This document shows, one piece after another, positions 39,034-51,621 of a stretch of DNA of 64,000 nt (the first letter of the stretch is position 1; the number at the start of each line of letters is the position of its first letter). The position numbers and the translations under genes are program-made. Source of the DNA: Halomonas saccharevitans (GTDB lineage: Bacteria; Pseudomonadota; Gammaproteobacteria; Pseudomonadales; Halomonadaceae). Location of the stretch: positions 1 to 64,000 of the forward strand of contig NZ_FPAQ01000007.1 of NCBI RefSeq assembly GCF_900116405.1. The letters run 5' to 3'. Below the pieces are notes generated by a model. It was not told the DNA's origin. It searched no databases and saw only the letters and a list, made by a program, of their open reading frames with translations.

Positions 39034-39273
39034 TGAAGAACCTTTCGGTGAGTGCATTTGGCCAGCCATGGTAACGCGCCGGTCAAGCGGCTGTCAGGGG
39101 CATTGAGGAAATTCAGGATGCGCCGGGCGAGCCTGAGCGGCATTCACCCTGGCGCGCCGGCCGGTTCGCCAGTGAGGGACCTTCGGACTGTTGCGTGGTC
39201 TATCGGGCAGGGATACCCTGGCAGATCAAGATTTCTGCCCCCTTTTTCGTCCGCCTTTTTCCTGGAGAATGCC

Positions 39274-39552
39274 ATGACCCCGATCCTGATCTGGCTGATT
39301 GCCTTCGCCGTCGTCCTGACGCTCTTGCTCAAACGCTGGGATGCCTCGATCAACCGCGGGCTCGATGGGCTGCTGCCCGCCGTGCTGCGCAGCGAGGATG
39401 ACCGCTGGGTCTGGTGTCCGGCGCTGGCGGTGTTGGTCGCCACCGCCGTGGTACAGCCGGTCGATCTGCTGCTCACGCTGATCGTCATCGGCGTGCTGGC
39501 GCTGGTCGGCACCAAGCTGGCCGGCTGGGCCATGAACAAGGTGCAGCACTGA
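39274..39552 (+). CDS. Small membrane protein of unknown function
   Basis: This 92-residue protein has two or three hydrophobic segments: residues 1-16 (ILIWLIAFAVVLTLLL), then about 47-62 and 68-84. The polar loop RWDASINRGLDGLLPAVLRSEDDRW lies between the first two. GGAGA 5 nt before the ATG at 39274 fixes the start although the frame opens at 39052. It is not recognised. A strong terminator follows at 39629-39663. No operon partner is seen. Confidence 0.72.
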   Translation: MTPILIWLIAFAVVLTLLLKRWDASINRGLDGLLPAVLRSEDDRWVWCPALAVLVATAVVQPVDLLLTLIVIGVLALVGTKLAGWAMNKVQH

Positions 39553-39628
39553 GACCAGACGGAGTCTGCTGCGAGGGCGAAGCGCCCCCGCCGATGCGCT
39601 CGTCAGACCTCCAGCACTGACGCATTGA

Positions 39629-39663
39629 AAAAGGCCCGCGGATTACTCCGCGGGCCTTTTTTT
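39629..39663 (+). terminator. Strong rho-independent terminator
   Basis: A 14-bp stem (39629-39642/39647-39660) with loop TTAC is followed by a T run to 39663. It terminates the small membrane protein gene and, because of the A run on the other side, may also serve the SlyB-like gene from the opposite direction. Confidence 0.92.
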
Positions 39664-39719
39664 GCCGGCCAGGTTTATGTCGGCCAAGTTATGCCGGTCA
39701 GATTCAGGCCGGCCCGGTC
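39664..39719. repeat. Degenerate 14-15-bp repeat, about four copies
   Basis: Four related units begin GCCGGCCAGG (39664), GTCGGCCAAG (39679), GCCGGTCAGA (39693) and GCCGGCCCGG (39708). They lie 20 nt past the stop of the SlyB-like gene and are degenerate compared with the other arrays. Confidence 0.6.
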
Positions 39720-39738
39720 GCCGGCATCATCACCGCCC

Positions 39739-40206
39739 TCAGTAGGGCGCGACGCTGGCGTTGGATCCGCTGCCGATGATGCGCACGCGCTGGCCCACCT
39801 GGAAGTTCTGCTCGGCCTTCTGGACGATGACCACGCTCTGGCCGTTGTCCTGGCGGATCTCGATCTCCCAGGCCGGGATCAGGTTGCTGGACTCCTCGAT
39901 CCGCGAGCCGGCCAGGCTGCCCGCGATCACCCCGGCCGCCGTAGCGAGGGTGCGGCCCGAGCCGCCGCCGACCTGGTTGCCCAGCAGGCCACCGATCACC
40001 GCGCCGCCGCCGGTGCCGATCAGCCCGCCGGCACGGCTGTCGGCCTGGATCTGCACCTGGCGCAGGGCGGTGATGGTGCCGAAGGTGACGGACTGGGCCG
40101 CCTTGGCCTGGTTGCCGCTGTAGACGTTGCCGGAGTAGGGCGAGGTGTTGGCGCAGCCGGCCAGCGTCAGGACGCTAAGGGCGAGAACGGGAAGAAGGCG
40201 CTTCAT
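39739..40206 (-). CDS. SlyB-like outer-membrane lipoprotein with glycine zipper
   Basis: This 155-residue lipoprotein has a signal peptide MKRLLPVLALSVLTLAGC with lipidated Cys18. A glycine-zipper region (GGLIGTGGGAVIGGLLGNQVGGGSGRTLATAAGVIAG, about residues 58-95) inserts in or lines the outer membrane, and the C-terminal beta domain is SSNLIPAWEIEIRQDNG and onwards. This matches the SlyB/Pcp family; SlyB of E. coli forms lipid-associated rings under stress. It is convergent with the small membrane protein gene. Confidence 0.88.
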   Translation of the reverse strand: MKRLLPVLALSVLTLAGCANTSPYSGNVYSGNQAKAAQSVTFGTITALRQVQIQADSRAGGLIGTGGGAVIGGLLGNQVGGGSGRTLATAAGVIAGSLAGSRIEESSNLIPAWEIEIRQDNGQSVVIVQKAEQNFQVGQRVRIIGSGSNASVAPY

Positions 40207-40380
40207 GAGGAGATCTCCTTGATGTCCTTGAGGAACACTCGGTCATGCAGGGACGGCCAAAGGTTAATGGACAGTGTTCGCTAATGAGCCTAACCATCGC
40301 GAGGGGGCTTGGCCAGCGTTCTGACCATGATGATGGACAGTCTAGCGCCGGGGCGAGGCGAGGAGTATGAAAACAATCAG

Positions 40381-40464
40381 CAGAAAACTGTCAGCAGAAA
40401 GCTGTTCGCAGAAAACTGTCAGCAGAAAGCTGTTCGCAGAAAACTGTCAGCAGAAAACAGTAAG
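40381..40464. repeat. 14-bp tandem array, six copies (28-bp super-unit)
   Basis: Six contiguous 14-bp units alternate CAGAAAACTGTCAG and CAGAAAGCTGTTCG, the last one degenerate, so the larger period is 28 bp. It lies beyond the aceA terminator (40469-40494). It is unrelated in sequence to the other arrays and AT-richer than the surroundings. There are no spacers, so it is not CRISPR. Confidence 0.92.
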
Positions 40465-40468
40465 CATG

Positions 40469-40494
40469 AAAAAGGGAGGCCATGAAGGCCTCCC
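40469..40494 (-). terminator. Terminator of aceA
   Basis: An 8-bp stem (40474-40481/40487-40494) with loop ATGAA is followed on the minus strand by five T (40469-40473). This is a textbook rho-independent terminator about 80 nt past the aceA stop. Confidence 0.9.
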
Positions 40495-40572
40495 CGGGTT
40501 CTGCGATGAGGGGCAGCGATCGCCCAGGCGGATTATCTCAGGCGAACTGCCCCGGGCGATCGGGCCGCGTCC

Positions 40573-42171
40573 TCAGCCGAACTGGTTCATGGTGTTGTCC
40601 TTGCCGCCGGCCTTCAGTGCCGCCTCGCCGTGGAAGAACTCCTTGTGGTCGTCGCCGATGTTGGAGCCGGCCATGTCCTGGTGCCTGACGGTGGCGATGC
40701 CCTCGCGGATCTCCTTGCGCTGCACGCCTGCCACGTAGGCCAGCATGCCCTCGTCGCCGAAGTAGCCCTTGGCCAGGTTGTCGGTGGACAGGGCCGCGGT
40801 GTGGTAGGTCGGCAGGGTGATCAAGTGGTGGAAGATCCCCGCCTCGCGGGCGCTGTCGCGCTGGAAGTTGCGGGTCCACTCGTCGGCAAGCCTGCCAAGC
40901 TCGGTCTCGTCGTACTTGGCGTTCATCAGGTCGGCGCGCTCGTAGGCGGCGACGTCCTTGCCTTCCTGCTCCCAGGCGTCGAAGACCTGCTGGCGGAAGT
41001 TCAGGGTCCAGTTGAAGGACGGTGAGTTGTTGTAGACCAGCTTGGCGTCCGGGCAGACCTCGCGGATGCGGTTGACCATGCCGGCGATCTGGCCGACGTG
41101 GGGCTTCTCGGTCTCGATCCACAAGAGGTCGGCACCGTTCTGCAGGCTGGTGATGCAGTCGAGCACCACGCGGTCCTCGCCGGTGCCCGGCTTGAACTGG
41201 TAGAGGCCGGAGGCCAGGCGCTTGACCTTGACCAGCTTGCCGTCCTGCTTGATCACCACGTCGCCGTTGTCGATGTCGGAGGCGCTAGCGATCTCGTCGC
41301 CGTCCAGGTAGCTGTTGTACTGGTCGCCCAGGTCGCCCGGCTCGTCGGTCACGGCGATCTTCTGGGTCAGGCCGGCGCCCAGGGAATCGGTGCGGGCGAC
41401 GATTACGCCGTCCTCGACGCCGAGCTCCAGGAAGGCGTAGCGCACGGCGTTGATCTTGGCGATGAAGTCTTCGTGGGGCACGGTGACCTTGCCGTCCTGG
41501 TGGCCGCACTGCTTCTCGTCGGAGACCTGGTTTTCGAGCTGGATGCAGCAGGCACCCGCCTCGATCATCTTCTTGGCCAGCAGGTAAGTGGCCTCGGCGT
41601 TGCCGAAACCGGCATCGATGTCGGCGATGATCGGCACGATGTGGGTCTCGTGGCCGTCGATCTTGGCGATCAGCTCATCGGCCTTCTTCTCGTCGCCGGC
41701 CTTCTTCGCCTCTTCCAGGTCGCGGAACAGGTGGTTCAGCTCCCAGGTGTCGGCCTGGCGCAGGAAGGTGTAGAGCTCCTCGATCAGCGACGGCACGCTG
41801 GTCTTCTCGTGCATGGACTGATCGGGCAGCGGGCCGAACTCGGAGCGCAGCGCGGCGACCATCCAGCCGGAGAGGTAGAGGTAGGAGCGCTTGGTGGTGT
41901 TGAAGTGCTTCTTGATGGAGATCAGCTTCTGCTGGCCGATGAAGCCGTGCCAGCAGCCCAGCGACTGGGTGTACTGGGAGCTGTCGGCGTCGTAGGCGGC
42001 CATGTCCTCGCGCATGATCTTCGCGGTGTAGCGGGCGATGTCCAGGCCGGTCTGAAAGCGGTTCTGTACCCGCATGCGGGCGGCGTGCTCAGGATTGACG
42101 TTGTCCCACTTGCCTTGCTGGGCTTCGCGCAGTTGAGCCAGTGCCTTGAGTTCGTCTTTGAATGTCGTCAT
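40573..42171 (-). CDS. aceA: Isocitrate lyase
   Basis: This 532-residue enzyme splits isocitrate into glyoxylate and succinate, the first glyoxylate-bypass step used for growth on acetate or fatty acids. The catalytic loop reads KQCGH, with IIADIDAGFGNAEATY and WIETEKPHVGQIA as further landmarks. At about 530 residues it belongs to the longer ICL form known from pseudomonads. The start at 42171 (MTTFKDELKAL) has AAGGA 7 nt before it; the open frame extends 50 codons more without homology. It stands in its own unit with a terminator at 40469-40494 and a candidate promoter at 42437-42466. Confidence 0.97.
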   Translation of the reverse strand: MTTFKDELKALAQLREAQQGKWDNVNPEHAARMRVQNRFQTGLDIARYTAKIMREDMAAYDADSSQYTQSLGCWHGFIGQQKLISIKKHFNTTKRSYLYLSGWMVAALRSEFGPLPDQSMHEKTSVPSLIEELYTFLRQADTWELNHLFRDLEEAKKAGDEKKADELIAKIDGHETHIVPIIADIDAGFGNAEATYLLAKKMIEAGACCIQLENQVSDEKQCGHQDGKVTVPHEDFIAKINAVRYAFLELGVEDGVIVARTDSLGAGLTQKIAVTDEPGDLGDQYNSYLDGDEIASASDIDNGDVVIKQDGKLVKVKRLASGLYQFKPGTGEDRVVLDCITSLQNGADLLWIETEKPHVGQIAGMVNRIREVCPDAKLVYNNSPSFNWTLNFRQQVFDAWEQEGKDVAAYERADLMNAKYDETELGRLADEWTRNFQRDSAREAGIFHHLITLPTYHTAALSTDNLAKGYFGDEGMLAYVAGVQRKEIREGIATVRHQDMAGSNIGDDHKEFFHGEAALKAGGKDNTMNQFG

Positions 42172-42436
42172 GGGGCCATCCTTCAGGTCAGGAGTGGAAT
42201 CTCGCGATCGCAGCCATCCGTCGCTACGCCTCGCCAAAGTCGCCAGCTGCATCACTCGGCCAAGCCTATGAATTCGGAAAGCCTTATGCTGCACCTGCGA
42301 AGTGTGTTCAGGTTCCATCACTGCCGAGAGGTTGTCTCTACGGCCTTGGTCGAACCCTGGCGAAGAGTGGAGGGGCGGTGTTCAGCGCCGGTAAGGCCGG
42401 GTGAGCGACGACCCTTCTTCCCTCGCCATGGATTCC

Positions 42437-42466
42437 ACTATGGCCCTGCATGGCGGGCGCGAACAA
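42437..42466 (-). promoter_or_regulatory. Candidate aceA promoter
   Basis: Read on the minus strand, TTGTTC (42461-42466) and CATAGT (42437-42442) are 18 nt apart. This implies a leader of about 260 nt. The rest of 42172-42568 shows no gene. Confidence 0.4.
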
Positions 42467-42496
42467 TTGACCCTTGGCCGCAGAGGGCGTTGTAAC

Positions 42497-42539
42497 TCGA
42501 CTACAGGAAGGCGGCGGGCGCCGCCTTTTGTGTAGTCGA
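42497..42539 (-). terminator. Two-part hairpin past the GNAT gene
   Basis: The outer stem is 9 bp, TCGACTACA and TGTAGTCGA (42497-42505/42531-42539). The inner stem is 8 bp, AAGGCGGC and GCCGCCTT (42508-42515/42520-42527). It lies 30 nt past the GNAT stop and probably terminates that gene, though no minus-strand T-tract is seen. Confidence 0.55.
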
Positions 42540-42568
42540 ATGCCGAGGATGGCGTGGCGGGACTCGGC

Positions 42569-43003
42569 TCAATCCTGAAGCGGAAGTTGCATGTTGCGGT
42601 GCGCAATGCCGGCGTCCATGAACTCGCCGCCGACGGCTTCGAAGCCCAGCCGCTCGTAGAAGGCCAGGGCATGAGTCTGGGCGGCGAGCTCCACCCGCGG
42701 GTGGCCGTCGCGACGGGCGGCCTCGATGGCGGCCTGCATCAGGGCCACCCCGATGCCGCAGCCGCGCGCCTCATTGAGCACCGCCACCCGGCCGATGTGG
42801 GCGTCCCGCAGCAGCCGCGCGGTGCCCACGGGGATGCCGTCCTGCAGGGCCAGGAAGTGGCGACAGGCGCTGTCGCGCCCGTCCCACTCCTCCTCGACGG
42901 GAACGCACTGCTCCTCGATGAAGACGACGCGACGGATCGCGGTGGCTTCGGGGCCAAGGGCCTCCCAGCTTCCTTCACGAATTTCCACGCTTTTCTTATG
43001 CAC
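42569..43003 (-). CDS. GNAT-family N-acetyltransferase (ElaA-like)
   Basis: This 144-residue acetyltransferase domain has FIEEQCVPVEEEWDG near residue 30, the acetyl-CoA-binding motif RVAVLNEARGCGIGVALM, and HALAFYERLGFEAVG. The pattern places it near the ElaA/YjcF branch, whose substrates are unknown. The start codon is GTG at 43003 with GGGAGGGG upstream. The 64-nt gap from roxA, on the same strand, holds a heptanucleotide array. The gene is probably in one transcript with roxA. Confidence 0.9.
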   Translation of the reverse strand: MHKKSVEIREGSWEALGPEATAIRRVVFIEEQCVPVEEEWDGRDSACRHFLALQDGIPVGTARLLRDAHIGRVAVLNEARGCGIGVALMQAAIEAARRDGHPRVELAAQTHALAFYERLGFEAVGGEFMDAGIAHRNMQLPLQD

Positions 43004-43033
43004 GATGGGCCCCTCCCGGCCGGATCATGGTTC

Positions 43034-43064
43034 CCTTGCTCCTTGCTCCTTGCTCCTTGCTCCT
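43034..43064. repeat. 7-bp tandem array, 4.4 copies
   Basis: CCTTGCT occurs at 43034, 43041, 43048 and 43055, with a final CCT to 43064. It ends 3 nt from the roxA stop codon. Read on the minus strand the unit is AGCAAGG, so the transcript carries a series of AGGAG cores ahead of the GNAT gene. Confidence 0.93.
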
Positions 43065-43066
43065 GG

Positions 43067-44257
43067 TCACTCCTCGAACTCGTCGGGCCAGGCGAGGCTG
43101 CCGGCGTCGCGCAGGGCGCCGAGCAGCGCGGGCGCCTCGTCGTAGGCCAGCAGGGCCGCGTCCAGAGGGGTGTCGGAGGCCAGCAGGCGGGCCAGCGGCA
43201 GGGCGCACACGACGCCGTCGCCATCGGCGAATAGCGTCGCCCGGGACTCGTCGAGAGCCCGCCAGGCGAAGCGCGACCCGGGGCTTCTCACCAGCTGCTC
43301 GCCCTCCTGTAGTGCGGCGACAAGCGCCTCGGGCTCGGTCGGCGTCTCGGTGGGGACCAGCTGGTCGGCGTACTTGGGCTGAGTCATCACTCGGCCGAAC
43401 CACTGGGCCAGCTGGGCCGGATCATCGAGGGTATCGAGGATCAGCCGGCGCATGCGGGCCACGGCGGCATCGTCGAGCTCGGCGGGATCCGCCGGTGGCG
43501 CCATGCCGGCGTCGCCGTAGCGCTTCGAGGACGGCAGCTGCTCGCCGAGATAGTCGGCGTAGGAGGTGATGGCCTCGTCCGCCGAGGGCGCGCGGAAGCC
43601 CACCGAGAGTGTCAGGCAGTCGTCGGACTGGCTGACGCCGTGATGGGCCCAGGCGGGGGGCAGGTAGAGCATGTCGCCCGGTTCCAGGACCCAGTCCTGG
43701 TCGGCCTCGACCTCGAAGCGCTCGAGGATGCGCAGGTCGATGCCGTCGAGGATCGGCGCCTCGTCGGGAACCTGGCCGCCGAGCTGCCAGCGCCGGGTGC
43801 CCTGGCCCTGCAGCAGGAAGACGTCGTACTGGTCGACGTGGGGGCCGACGCTGCCGCCGGGCGGCGCGTAGCTGACCATGACGTCATCGAGGCGCCAGCG
43901 CGGCAGGAAGGTGAAGTGCTCGAGCAGCGCGGCGACCTCGGGCACGTAGTGATCCACGGCCTGTACCAGCAGGGTCCAGTCGCGCTCGGGGAGCTGGGCG
44001 AAGGTGGCCTCATCGAAGGGGCCGTGGCTGACCTGCCAGGGGCGCTCATTCCCCTCTGCATCGCGGCCGCGCTCCTCGACCAGGCGGGCCTCGATGCCCT
44101 CCTCGCAGGCCAGGCCGGCGAGCTCATCGGGGGCGAGGGGACACTCGAAGTCGGGGAAGGCGCCGCGGATCAGCAGAGGCTTGCGCTGCCAGTGGTCGCG
44201 CAGGAAGTCGGTGGCAGAGAGGCCGCCGAGCAGGGTGAGGGGTTCGTCTGGTGACAT
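43067..44257 (-). CDS. roxA: JmjC-type ribosomal oxygenase (RoxA/YcfD), L16 arginine hydroxylase
   Basis: This 396-residue Fe(II)/2-oxoglutarate oxygenase has the double-stranded-beta-helix domain at about residues 90-210 and the HxD of the metal triad in GPHVDQYDVFLLQGQG. WYLPPAWAHHGV-like LYLPPAWAHHGVSQSD gives the distal His. YcfD/RoxA hydroxylates an arginine of ribosomal protein L16, linking oxygen and 2-oxoglutarate levels to translation. Length and C-terminal winged-helix-like extension agree with the family. The stop codon is 2 nt from a heptamer array, and the GNAT gene follows downstream. Confidence 0.92.
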   Translation of the reverse strand: MSPDEPLTLLGGLSATDFLRDHWQRKPLLIRGAFPDFECPLAPDELAGLACEEGIEARLVEERGRDAEGNERPWQVSHGPFDEATFAQLPERDWTLLVQAVDHYVPEVAALLEHFTFLPRWRLDDVMVSYAPPGGSVGPHVDQYDVFLLQGQGTRRWQLGGQVPDEAPILDGIDLRILERFEVEADQDWVLEPGDMLYLPPAWAHHGVSQSDDCLTLSVGFRAPSADEAITSYADYLGEQLPSSKRYGDAGMAPPADPAELDDAAVARMRRLILDTLDDPAQLAQWFGRVMTQPKYADQLVPTETPTEPEALVAALQEGEQLVRSPGSRFAWRALDESRATLFADGDGVVCALPLARLLASDTPLDAALLAYDEAPALLGALRDAGSLAWPDEFEE

Positions 44258-44391
44258 GGTCTCGCGCTCGCGAAGGGGTGAAACGGCGACAGGCGCCGTC
44301 GGGCGCCTGTCGGGATACTAGCATGTGTGCCGAGGGCCAGCCGTGACAGCGAGCGTCGGCAGCGAGTCATGCGCTCCGTGGGCAGGGCGCC

Positions 44392-44454
44392 GCGAGGGCG
44401 CTGTGAACCCTTCCCTGGGCGCTACCTTTGCCATCCATGGCAAAGGACCCTCGC
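44392..44454 (-). repeat. 63-nt double-stem dispersed element, copy 1
   Basis: The outer stem is GCGAGGG and CCCTCGC (44392-44398/44448-44454). The inner stem is CCTTTGCCA and TGGCAAAGG (44425-44433/44438-44446), with loop TCCA. About 78% of aligned bases match copy 2 at 47866-47928, and both stems show compensatory changes. It lies 3' of purB, 78 nt past the stop. Strand is given as that of purB. It could be a REP-like or structural-RNA element. Confidence 0.8.
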
Positions 44455-44481
44455 TCTGACCCGCCCCCGGCCGCTGATCAT

Positions 44482-44530
44482 GCTTTCGGCTTTCGGCTTT
44501 CGGCTTTCGGCTTTCGGCTTTCGGCTTTCG
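44482..44530. repeat. 7-bp tandem array, seven copies, abutting the purB stop codon
   Basis: GCTTTCG repeats seven times, starting at 44482 and ending at 44530, with a final partial GCTTA that contains the reverse of the purB TAA (44533-44535). The copies are perfect, so the array should be prone to slippage. Confidence 0.96.
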
Positions 44531-44532
44531 GC

Positions 44533-46599
<2,067 letters not shown>

Positions 46600-46603
<4 letters not shown>

Positions 46604-47730
46604 TGGCCAAGCTCCTTGGCGTTCCAGGTGGCGCGGGTCACGCCGCCGCCCAGGCAGATATCGCCGTCGTAGAGCACCAGCGACTGCCCGGGCGTCACGG
46701 CGCGCTGGGGATCGTCGAAGCGCACCTCGACGCCGCCGTCCTCCCGCGTGTGGAACGTGCAGGGCACGTCGGCCTGGCGGTAGCGAGTCTTGGCGGTGAG
46801 GCGAGCTTCGGCGGCCGGTGCCTCGCCGGCCACCCAGTCCATGGCCTCGGTGGCCAGGCTATCGGTGTAGAGCAGCGGGTGGTGCTTGCCCTGCACGGCG
46901 ACGAGCACGTTGCGCGTGAGGTCCTTGGCGGCCACGTACCAGGGGGCGTCGGGATGGTGGGCGAGCCCACCGATGCCGAGCCCCTGGCGCTGGCCCAGGG
47001 TGTAGTACATCAGGCCCATGTGCTCGCCGATCACCTCGCCCTCGGGCGTCTCGATCACGCCGGGTTGGGCGGGCAGATACTGCTTGAGGAAATCGCTGAA
47101 GCGGCGCTCGCCGATGAAGCAGATGCCGGTCGAGTCCTTCTTGCGCGCGGTGACCAGTTCGTGGCGCTCGGCGATGGCACGCACCTCGGGCTTCTCGAGC
47201 TCGCCCACCGGGAACAGGGTGCGGGCGATGGCGGCCTGGGGCACGGCGTGCAGGAAGTAGCTCTGATCCTTGTTGGGATCGAGCCCCTTGAGCAGCCTCG
47301 GGCGTTCGTCGCCATCGAGACGGCCGCGCACTTGCCCTTCACGAACATAGTGGCCGGTGGCGATCTTCTCGGCGCCGAGCATCTCGGCGTACTCGAGGAA
47401 CACCTTGAACTTGATCTCGCGGTTGCAGAGGATGTCCGGATTCGGGGTGCGGCCCGCCTGGTACTCGGCCAGGAAGTGCTCGAAGACGTTGTCCCAGTAC
47501 TCGGCGGCGAAGTTGGCGGTATGCAGCGGGATGCCGAGCTTCTGGCAGACGGCCTCGGCATCCGCCAGGTCCTCCTTGGCGGTGCAGTACTCCGTGCCGT
47601 CGTCTTCGTCCCAGTTCTTCATGAACAGGCCTTCGACCTCGTACCCCTGCTCTAGCAGCAGCAGGGCGGATACGGAGGAGTCGACGCCGCCGGACATGCC
47701 GACGATCACCTTGCCTGTGGTGGCGGTCAT
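46600..47730 (-). CDS. mnmA: tRNA-specific 2-thiouridylase
   Basis: This 376-residue enzyme puts sulfur on C2 of the wobble uridine in tRNA-Lys, -Glu and -Gln, using ATP. The PP-loop is GMSGGVDSS near residue 11. The two active cysteines lie in LCNREIKFK (near residue 100) and [11 protein letters not shown] (near 200). The start at 47730 is chosen by family alignment ([15 protein letters not shown]); the frame opens 34 codons earlier. It heads mnmA-hflD-purB, and one substrate, tRNA-Glu(TTC), lies in this window. Confidence 0.96.
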
Positions 47731-47865
47731 GGGCGCTCTCGGATTGAGTGTCACAAATGGGGTGGGATTATACATGATGTCAGCGTCTGGCGCCGAGCCG
47801 GTGGTCGGCTCGATGCTTGTCTTTCGCGGCATTCCCGACGACAGCGCCCAGCGTGCCGGACCATC

Positions 47866-47928
47866 GCGGGGGCGCAGTGAATACCTCCCTGACCGCTACC
47901 TTTTCCTTCCCTGGAAAAGGACCCCCGC
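47866..47928 (-). repeat. 63-nt double-stem dispersed element, copy 2
   Basis: The outer stem is GCGGGGG and CCCCCGC (47866-47872/47922-47928). The inner stem is CCTTTTCC and GGAAAAGG (47899-47906/47913-47920). It has exactly the length of copy 1 and about 78% identity. In the inner stem a G-C pair of copy 1 has become T-A; in the outer stem an A-T has become G-C. It lies between mnmA and nudJ, about 90 nt past the nudJ stop on the minus strand. Confidence 0.8.
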
Positions 47929-47970
47929 TTCGCGCTGCCCTCGGCGCCGCTTACTGGGTGTCATCATCCG

Positions 47971-48018
47971 CTTGGCCGCTTGGCCGCTTGGCCGCTTGGC
48001 CGCTTGGCCGCTTGGCCG
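47971..48018. repeat. 8-bp tandem array, six copies, abutting the nudJ stop codon
   Basis: CTTGGCCG occurs six times from 47971 to 48018, perfect in all copies. The stop codon of nudJ begins 2 nt later (48020-48022). It is followed after 42 nt by the 63-nt double-stem element, the same architecture as behind purB. Confidence 0.96.
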
Positions 48019-48019
48019 C

Positions 48020-48469
48020 TCAGCGCTCGTGAATCACGTCCATGGGGTAGAAGCGGCTCGCCAGCGCATCGCGGATGCGTCGCATCACCAGGGGGCTTCT
48101 CAGGCGGCCTTCGCGCTCCAGCGCCTCGAGCTCTTCGAGGGTCAGCCAGTGGACGGCGAAGATGGCAGGGTCCAGCTCGCTGCCGAGATGCGCCAGCGCC
48201 ATGCCGAAGAAGCCATGGCTGTGAAAGGTCAGGCCGTCAGGGGAGCGGTAGACATACATGCCCAGGTAGTCGGTGATGCCGACCTGCCAGGCGGTCTCCT
48301 CGCGCAGCTCACGCAGGGCGGCGTCGCGGATGCGTTCACCAGGCTCCAGGTGGCCGGCGGGCTGGTTGAACAGCGTCTCGGGCCCGCCGCGGTCCTCCTC
48401 GACGATGAGGAAGCGACCGGCGCGTTCCACCACGGTGGCCACGGTGACGAAGGGATGCCAGCGGCTCAT
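48020..48469 (-). CDS. nudJ: Nudix hydrolase, NudJ-like phosphatase
   Basis: This 149-residue Nudix enzyme has the motif GHLEPGERIRDAALRELREETAWQVG at about residues 39-64, complete with REEx. NQPAGHLE and RSPLVMRRIRDAL near the C-terminus are NudJ-like. E. coli NudJ hydrolyses thiamine-pyrophosphate-type and nucleoside triphosphate compounds. AGGAG before the ATG at 48469 gives the start, which overlaps the rluE stop (48466-48469). The order rluE-nudJ-mnmA-hflD-purB is conserved with E. coli. Confidence 0.93.
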   Translation of the reverse strand: MSRWHPFVTVATVVERAGRFLIVEEDRGGPETLFNQPAGHLEPGERIRDAALRELREETAWQVGITDYLGMYVYRSPDGLTFHSHGFFGMALAHLGSELDPAIFAVHWLTLEELEALEREGRLRSPLVMRRIRDALASRFYPMDVIHER

Positions 48470-49068
48470 GGGCGTCTCCTTGGTGGGCGGCGGCGCTGGG
48501 CCGTCGGCTTGGGGGCATGCAGGGTCTCGCGGCGCCACTCGCCGGGGGCCAGGCCGTCGAGCCGCCAGGGGCCGATGGCCACGCGCACCAGGCGCAGGGT
48601 CGGATGGCCGACATGAGCGGTCATGCGCCTTACCTGGCGGTTGCGGCCCTCGCTGATGGTCAGCTCCAGCCAGGTGGTGACGGGATGGCGCCTGGGGTCC
48701 AGGGGCGGGGTGCGCTCGGCAAGTTCGCTCGAGACGAGCCGACGGACCTTCGCCGGCCGGGTCGGGCCATCCTTGAGAGTGACGCCGTCGCGCAGCGCCT
48801 GCAAGGCGGCATCGTCGGGGGTGCCCTCGACCTGCACGCGGTAGGTCTTGGGCTGCTTGTGCCGGGGGTGGCTGATGCGGTGGATCAGGGCGCCGTCGTC
48901 GCTGAGCAGCAGCAGTCCCTCGGAATCGTAGTCCAGTCGACCGGCGGCGTAGATGCCCGGCACCGAGATGACATCGGCCAGGGTGGCGCGATGCTCCGCT
49001 CCATCGGCGCGGCGGTCGGTGAACTGGGAGAGCATGCGGTAGGGCTTGTTCAACAGGTAAAGGTTCAT
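48466..49068 (-). CDS. rluE: 23S rRNA pseudouridine synthase E
   Basis: This 200-residue pseudouridine synthase of the RsuA/RluB/E/F family makes one pseudouridine in domain V of 23S rRNA. The catalytic Asp lies in GRLDYDSEGLLLLSDDG near residue 45, and ISEGRNRQVRRMTAHVGHPTLRLVR is the C-terminal family motif. It lacks an S4 domain, as RluE does. The C-terminal tail is Arg/Pro-rich. Its end overlaps the start of nudJ by 4 nt. The family order with icd just beyond supports the name. Confidence 0.94.
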   Translation of the reverse strand: MNLYLLNKPYRMLSQFTDRRADGAEHRATLADVISVPGIYAAGRLDYDSEGLLLLSDDGALIHRISHPRHKQPKTYRVQVEGTPDDAALQALRDGVTLKDGPTRPAKVRRLVSSELAERTPPLDPRRHPVTTWLELTISEGRNRQVRRMTAHVGHPTLRLVRVAIGPWRLDGLAPGEWRRETLHAPKPTAQRRRPPRRRP

Positions 49069-49166
49069 CGTCTCTTTCCACTATGCCGAGCGCCTGACGC
49101 CGCGTAATGCCTGATGCTACAACGCGACGGCTCCCCTCCGCCAAGGGGCGGACGGGAGCCGGGAGA

Positions 49167-49185
49167 GCCGCCCGCAAGGGGCGGC
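49167..49185 (-). terminator. Probable terminator of the monomeric isocitrate dehydrogenase gene
   Basis: A 7-bp GC stem (49167-49173/49179-49185) lies 23 nt past the stop, next to a second imperfect stem at 49131-49158. There is no T-tract, so confidence is modest. Confidence 0.4.
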
Positions 49186-49207
49186 GGGACGCTTCGGGAC
49201 GCTACCT

Positions 49208-51445
<2,238 letters not shown>

Positions 51446-51531
51446 GGGACGTTGATCTCTCTGGTCACTTCGATGGCGTGGAGCGGGCGCGCGCGAAGCG
51501 CCCCGACGAGCGGGGAGAGAGTGTAGCAAGA

Positions 51532-51560
51532 TTGTCGACAAAAGTACCGTAGCGTAATCC
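51532..51560 (+). promoter_or_regulatory. Weak candidate icd promoter
   Basis: TTGTCG (51532-51537) and TAATCC (51555-51560) are spaced 17 nt, 62 nt before the icd start, inside the divergent gap 51446-51621. The -10 is poor. Confidence 0.35.
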
Positions 51561-51621
51561 GAGGTGAGGGCCGATGATAGTCGGAGTCCTTTACCGAACA
51601 GACCAGACAGGGGAGATCTCC

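Noticed and set aside
40381..40464. Possible CRISPR array
   Set aside because: The repeats are contiguous without spacers, have a 14-bp unit and no cas genes are near.
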